DNA of 64,000 nucleotides from assembly GCA_947499955.1 (NCBI GenBank), contig CANMQI010000011.1, forward strand, positions 1 through 64,000. Reading direction: 5' to 3'. The first letter of the stretch is position 1. Each line of letters starts with the position of its first letter. Positions 59,885 to 64,000 of this stretch are shown piece by piece. A program made the translations under genes and the position numbers. Below the pieces are notes generated by a model. That model worked only from the letters and a program-made list of their open reading frames with translations, ran no database searches and was not told where the DNA came from. The DNA comes from an uncultured Granulosicoccus sp. (lineage in GTDB: Bacteria > Pseudomonadota > Gammaproteobacteria > Granulosicoccales > Granulosicoccaceae).

Positions 59885-61531
59885 TCATGACAATTGGGGG
59901 TCGCTGTGCCTTGACAGCCCTGCCAGTACCTCGTGCAAAGGCTTGGGGGAGCCTGACACGGGTCCGGTAAAACGCTTGATCCCCTTGTTGGTCATCAGAC
60001 CGACCTCTTCCTGCGTATCCACACAGGATGACACCAGCGTGGTTCCGGTGCTATCCATGAAGGCCAACAAGGCATCCAGAGTTGCATTGTCCGCCGACCC
60101 TGGGCGCAGTTTCTTCATCAACTCACGCCCGAGATGAACTTCGGCAAACGGAATGTATCGCAGTGGTGCCAGAACTTCCAGGTTATCGGCGCGTATTTCA
60201 TAGCCCAGGCGAAAGTCACTGGCGCTCAAGCGCTGGTGAACCTCTTTCAGCACAGGCGAATCGTAAACCGCTTCCACGCCATGCAGGATGAACGTGATGT
60301 GTCGAATGGGAACTCGGGACAGAGCGTTGCTGCGCAGGATTTCGTCGACCAGAGTTGGCACGACGACAAAGGCGCGTGCCGGCACAGGCAGTACGAAATG
60401 TATGCGACCGACCTCGGCCGGAGTCAGGCGCGATGCAGCGCTTAGCGCCATCGCCACCACCCATCTTGCAAAGTCTGCCCCACCATCCTTCTTTGCAGCA
60501 GCATCCCCGATCAGTTCACGCATCAGCATGCCGGGGGTCAACTCATTGCCTGCGGTCTTGGGTTCGATGCTGACCCAGTATCTGACATCGTGACGGCGCC
60601 TGGCTCCGTGAACACGGCGACGATCGTCTGCGTCATCGAGCGCAAGATTCGTCATCAACCTCGCACCCGCCTCCTGTTTTCGCCCATCTTCCGGTTCATG
60701 ACTCCGTTTACCGGCGAACGCAACACTCAGTTCGGAATTGATTCGCCGAAATGTTGTCGGCTGACCTGGCTCGGCACTCAGATCCGCAGCATAGACCGCC
60801 CCCCGTCCGGATTCCTTCGCGGCATACAAGGCCTCATCGGATGCTGCAAGCAGCGTCGCAGCGTCAAGTCCGGGCTGGTTTATGTTGACCAGACCGATAC
60901 TGGCCCCCACGCTCAGACGCTCACCTTCCCAGGTCAGACGATATTTCATGACGAAGCGCAACACATCCAGAGCGCTATTTTCAGCCTTGCTGTTGCCTAT
61001 GCCCGGAAGCAGTATGGCGAATTCGTCGCCTCCCAGACGAGCAACCAGATCGTCTCGACGAACCAGGCGCTTGAGGCCTGCCGTAATCTCACGCAGCAGA
61101 GCATCACCCGCAGCATGGCCATACAGATCGTTGATGGGCTTGAATCGATCCAGGTCGATCATCAGCAAGGTGTGAGATGGCGTGTTGTCTTCCAGCAACT
61201 GGTTCAGGCTGTTTTCAAAATGACGCCGATTGGCTGCGCCCGTGAGCGAATCGTGTAGTGCGGCATGATTGTCCACACCTCGAGCCTCTTCCAGTTCCCG
61301 CAGTCGGGAGGTCAATCGCAGTACCTTGACACCAAAGTAGATGACCATCGCAATGGAGCAGTACGTGGCTATGACCTGTGCATACTTGATGGGCGGAAGC
61401 CAGCGGATTCCCAGGACCCCACTCAGATGCGGCCAGAGAGCCAATACGCACAGCGTCAACATCAATGTGCTCAGAAACAAGACGGAGTGATCCGTGGGGT
61501 TGACGAACTTCCGGGCAGACATGTCCTTCAT
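59885..61531 (-). CDS. GGDEF diguanylate cyclase with degenerate EAL-like domain
   Basis: 548 aa from ATG 61531 (the frame opens at 61600; start uncertain). Two membrane segments near the N-terminus (SVLFLSTLMLTLCVLAL, ATYCSIAMVIYFGV), then a GGDEF domain with LDRFKPINDLYGH and intact RLGGDEFAILLP. An inhibitory I-site RRDD lies 5 residues before GGDEF. The last 230 residues follow the outline of an EAL domain, but the EAL itself is absent and the GVET box reads CVDTQEE, so it should not cleave c-di-GMP. Makes c-di-GMP with feedback control. Convergent with the LOV kinase. Confidence 0.85.
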   Translation of the reverse strand: MKDMSARKFVNPTDHSVLFLSTLMLTLCVLALWPHLSGVLGIRWLPPIKYAQVIATYCSIAMVIYFGVKVLRLTSRLRELEEARGVDNHAALHDSLTGAANRRHFENSLNQLLEDNTPSHTLLMIDLDRFKPINDLYGHAAGDALLREITAGLKRLVRRDDLVARLGGDEFAILLPGIGNSKAENSALDVLRFVMKYRLTWEGERLSVGASIGLVNINQPGLDAATLLAASDEALYAAKESGRGAVYAADLSAEPGQPTTFRRINSELSVAFAGKRSHEPEDGRKQEAGARLMTNLALDDADDRRRVHGARRRHDVRYWVSIEPKTAGNELTPGMLMRELIGDAAAKKDGGADFARWVVAMALSAASRLTPAEVGRIHFVLPVPARAFVVVPTLVDEILRSNALSRVPIRHITFILHGVEAVYDSPVLKEVHQRLSASDFRLGYEIRADNLEVLAPLRYIPFAEVHLGRELMKKLRPGSADNATLDALLAFMDSTGTTLVSSCVDTQEEVGLMTNKGIKRFTGPVSGSPKPLHEVLAGLSRHSDPQLS

Positions 61532-61696
61532 ACGGCTTGGGTCTATCGAGGGAAATTCCTCGTTGAGTCTGATAGCGACCAGGCGGTTTCTGAAATACAC
61601 ACAGACATCGTATAGTCGTGTGAATTTGTGCGGGTTTCGACGAATATATCTGGATTGTCATTCATGCCGCGCCACTCGCAATGACGGATGTGGTGC

Positions 61697-62752
61697 TCAG
61701 AGCTTCTCCGGTTTCAACTCGATAACCGTCATCTCGCAGCGTGTGCCAAAACGCAGGATGGGACCCCAGGTGCCGGTACCCTGCGAGACAAACAGATGGC
61801 TGAGAGCCGTCCGGAAATGTCCCGCTACATGTTGGTAGCGTGTACGCACAAGCCAGCCGAAAGGCCAGATCTGTCCCTTGTGAGTATGGCCGGAGAGCAT
61901 CAGGTCGATACCGTGGTCCACGGCCGTCGCCCAGAGGTCGGGCTGATGATAGAGCAACACCCTGAAAGCGCTGTTCGACGAATCAGTCGATGCACACAAT
62001 GCATTCAAGGCTTCCTGAGCCTGAGCTATGTGCTGGCGATCCTCTACACCCAGAATATGAATGCCGTCAAAGAAGGTGGAGGCATCACTCAGAACGGTAA
62101 CGCCATGGCCGGCGATGATATCGAGTGCATTCTGATAATCCACGTAGCGCTCGTGATTACCACTGCAATAGAATACCGGGTAATTCAGCCCGGCCAGTGG
62201 GACAAGTGATTCTGCGGCCACATTCTCATCAATCAGGTCTCCGGTAATGAGCAGCATGTCCGGTTTCTGAGCGTTGACCAGCGTCATCACCTTTTCCAGA
62301 TAGGCCGCCCGTCTTGAACCTATGTGAACATCGCTGATCTGCACGAGCCTCTGGGGTCTGGCTATCTTGGGGCTGATGATTTCCAGCGGTTTCAGATGAA
62401 TACGATGCGCAGCATGCAGTGCGAAGGCATAGAACAACACGAACAGCAACACGGCAGACTGGCCGGCCCTGAGCTCTTCAATGAAAAGCGATAGCAGCAC
62501 ACCGCAGATGGCTGCCGAGAAAGCGATGGCACTCACGCCCAGATACTGGAAGACCCACCAGCGGTAGCTTGCACTACTGGCGCGAAATACGCTGAACAAC
62601 AGTGCGACAGGCAAGGGAAGCAACCACAGGCTGCCCAACCACCAGGCATGGAAGGATGACCCTTGCAGCAGCGCCAGCAGGCTCGCAGGCGGTGCAATGA
62701 AGACGAGCCACAACACAGCCCCCATGGCGATGATTCGAAGTAATGCGTTCAC
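61697..62752 (-). CDS. Membrane-anchored metallophosphoesterase, YaeI-like
   Basis: 351 aa. About four N-terminal membrane segments (LRIIAMGAVLWLVFIAPP through LLLFVLFYAFALHAAH), then a calcineurin-like domain with metal motifs QISDVHIGS (D..H), LLITGDLID (GD), FYCSGNHERY (GNH), and LSGHTHKGQIW (GHTH), so all metal ligands are present. It resembles E. coli YaeI, a phosphodiesterase of unclear substrate. The gap to the kinase end is 76 bases; it is transcribed in the same direction. Confidence 0.88.
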   Translation of the reverse strand: MNALLRIIAMGAVLWLVFIAPPASLLALLQGSSFHAWWLGSLWLLPLPVALLFSVFRASSASYRWWVFQYLGVSAIAFSAAICGVLLSLFIEELRAGQSAVLLFVLFYAFALHAAHRIHLKPLEIISPKIARPQRLVQISDVHIGSRRAAYLEKVMTLVNAQKPDMLLITGDLIDENVAAESLVPLAGLNYPVFYCSGNHERYVDYQNALDIIAGHGVTVLSDASTFFDGIHILGVEDRQHIAQAQEALNALCASTDSSNSAFRVLLYHQPDLWATAVDHGIDLMLSGHTHKGQIWPFGWLVRTRYQHVAGHFRTALSHLFVSQGTGTWGPILRFGTRCEMTVIELKPEKL

Positions 62753-62828
62753 TGATTGTCTACGCCAAAGGTCATGACGCTAAAATACCATGCCTGCGGC
62801 GAAGATCGACTTTGCTCGACAACACAGC

Positions 62829-64000
62829 CTATGCGACTTCGCATCCCATGACATCATGCAAGGCATTGCGCAGATCATCCAGTCGATAAGGCTTTTGCAG
62901 AATGTTGAGTTCGGCAACATCCGCCTTGCTCTCCCACTCCGCCGGCCCGCTGAATCCGGAAGTCATGAGTAATCGGCACTCCGGTCTATTGCGCCTTACC
63001 CAGTCCGCCACGTCGTAACCGCTGACGCCACCGGGCATGACCACATCGGTGAGTACGATATCCACCTCGACAGACCCCTCGAGCAGCTCGATGGCATCAA
63101 CCCCGTTCTCCACCTCCAGAGTCTGAAACCCCAGAGCCTGCAACTGCTGAACAGTCAGATTGCGTACCAGCTCCTTGTCTTCAACCACCAGTATTCTGGA
63201 ACCCTCGAAACAATGGCAAGGCTCTTCGGCCGCACTCACCACGGTGCCGGCAGAGGCCGCCTCAGTGACATGTCTGGGTAGATAGACCGAAACAGTGGTG
63301 CCCTCGCCTTCGGTGGAATCCAGTTCGACGCAACCGCCGGATTGCTTGGCGAATCCGAATACCGAGGCCAGCCCCAGACCACCACCTTCACCATCCGGCT
63401 TGGTGGTGATGAAGGGCTCGAATATCCGCTCTTGTATTGTCTTGCAGATGCCGGGCCCGTTGTCCATGACTTGCAGCTGCACATATTCACCCGGCTCGAG
63501 ATCCAGCTGCGCTTGTTCAACCCTCTGCCTGTCGAGCGTGACATTGGCTGTGATGATGGTGATGCTACCGCCCTGAGACATGGCATCTCGAGCATTGATG
63601 GTCAGATTGATGACCGCCGTCTCTATTTCGCCCGGGTCCGTCAGGGTATTCCACAATTCCTCGTCCAGGTCTTCATTCAGCGTGATGGTCTCACCGATGG
63701 TCGGCGCCAGCAAGGCCATGGCATTGCGAATATGATCATTCACGTTGGTCACAGCCGGCTTCAACCGCTGCTGACTGGCAAAGGTCAACAGCCGGCGTGT
63801 CAGGTGCGCCCCCATGTGCGCTGCGTTCTCTGCCCCCACTATGCGAGCAATCTGCGTCTTGTCATCAAGACCGACTCTGAGTAGCTCCAGATTACCGACA
63901 ATCACACTCAGCAGGTTGTTGAAATCATGGGCCAGACCGCCGGACAACTGTCCAATGGCCTTGATCTTCTGCGCCTGGTGAAGTTTTTCATCGGTCAGGA
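62829..64000 (-). CDS. Hybrid histidine kinase, C-terminal part (runs off window)
   Basis: The frame is open to the right edge; about 390 residues are visible. Kinase core: KAIGQLSGGLAHDFNNLL with the phospho-His, LTINARDAMSQGGS, QVMDNGPGICK, GLGLASVFGFAKQSGG. The receiver domain is RILVVEDKELVRNL, DIVLTDVVMPGGVSGYDV, LQKPYRLDDL. Strongly similar in plan to the C-terminal half of the LOV kinase (GLAHDFNN.. and LTDVVMPGG..SG), so the two are paralogues. The sensory N-terminus is outside the window. It is preceded by the metallophosphoesterase. Confidence 0.9.
   Translation of the reverse strand, partial: LTDEKLHQAQKIKAIGQLSGGLAHDFNNLLSVIVGNLELLRVGLDDKTQIARIVGAENAAHMGAHLTRRLLTFASQQRLKPAVTNVNDHIRNAMALLAPTIGETITLNEDLDEELWNTLTDPGEIETAVINLTINARDAMSQGGSITIITANVTLDRQRVEQAQLDLEPGEYVQLQVMDNGPGICKTIQERIFEPFITTKPDGEGGGLGLASVFGFAKQSGGCVELDSTEGEGTTVSVYLPRHVTEAASAGTVVSAAEEPCHCFEGSRILVVEDKELVRNLTVQQLQALGFQTLEVENGVDAIELLEGSVEVDIVLTDVVMPGGVSGYDVADWVRRNRPECRLLMTSGFSGPAEWESKADVAELNILQKPYRLDDLRNALHDVMGCEVA

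Noticed and set aside
1-64000. tRNA, rRNA, CRISPR arrays, prophage or replication origin
   Set aside because: I looked for tRNA-like arms, repeated spacers, phage structural genes and DnaA-box clusters while reading and saw none.

Overview
The window is 64 kb of chromosome from a moderately GC-rich Gram-negative bacterium. Lipoprotein, Tat and outer-membrane genes, an ilvBN operon with a valine-rich leader, Zur-type boxes and GlyGly-CTERM/MipA/YbaN-type proteins point to a free-living, probably marine or soil gammaproteobacterium. A Granulosicoccus-like lineage is my guess from gene content and is not shown by the sequence. I see no rRNA, tRNA or CRISPR array.

Layout. 1-2040 is a visibly AT-rich accessory strip: a decayed IS30-family end, then two leftward genes that look like integron gene cassettes. 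One has a complete attC-like hairpin, and its first bases match its own attC R'' box. No integrase is visible. 2050-3204 is a solitary HsdR-N-like nuclease. 3.4-5.1 kb is the ACC deaminase pair acdR/acdS. 5.2-9.2 kb is a LysR-flanked MFS / luciferase-like / aldo-keto reductase operon. 9.4-17 kb holds a secreted RCC1-like protein, ilvBN with a classical attenuator, a lipoprotein, a GNAT enzyme and two membrane-anchored proteins of unknown function. 17.1-20.1 kb is nosR plus a nosX-like ApbE with no nosZ in sight. 20.5-26.2 kb holds a GST/TetR pair with a palindromic operator, a PPOX-type flavoprotein, a PAS kinase/response-regulator pair and a class V aminotransferase.

26.3-31.3 kb is the most system-like stretch. 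It has an S8 subtilase lipoprotein and two paralogous secreted proteins with RTX-like glycine/aspartate repeats and an unrecognised two-cysteine C-terminal domain. Divergent from these is an ECF sigma factor with its zinc-finger anti-sigma factor. 31.5-35.2 kb holds argS and small stress-type proteins (PolX-like HhH, DUF7218/Rho_N, PA2169-like). 35.6-40.2 kb is a three-glycosyltransferase operon followed by a split YeeE/YedE transporter. 40.3-47 kb holds assorted envelope, hydrolase and periplasmic genes.

47.1-52.8 kb is a zinc-acquisition operon (aztD, His-rich OMP, aztC, aztB, zigA-like GTPase) behind two Zur-like palindromes, with no ABC ATPase gene. 53-56.4 kb has a truncated GNAT remnant, a Cys-His-Asp peptidase/transglutaminase-like protein, a lipoprotein beta-lactamase-fold hydrolase and a YbaN protein. 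The right end is a signalling block: a LOV-domain hybrid histidine kinase, a GGDEF protein with a degenerate EAL domain, a metallophosphoesterase, and a second hybrid kinase cut by the window edge.

All calls come from reading the sequence and recalling family features. No database search was run.
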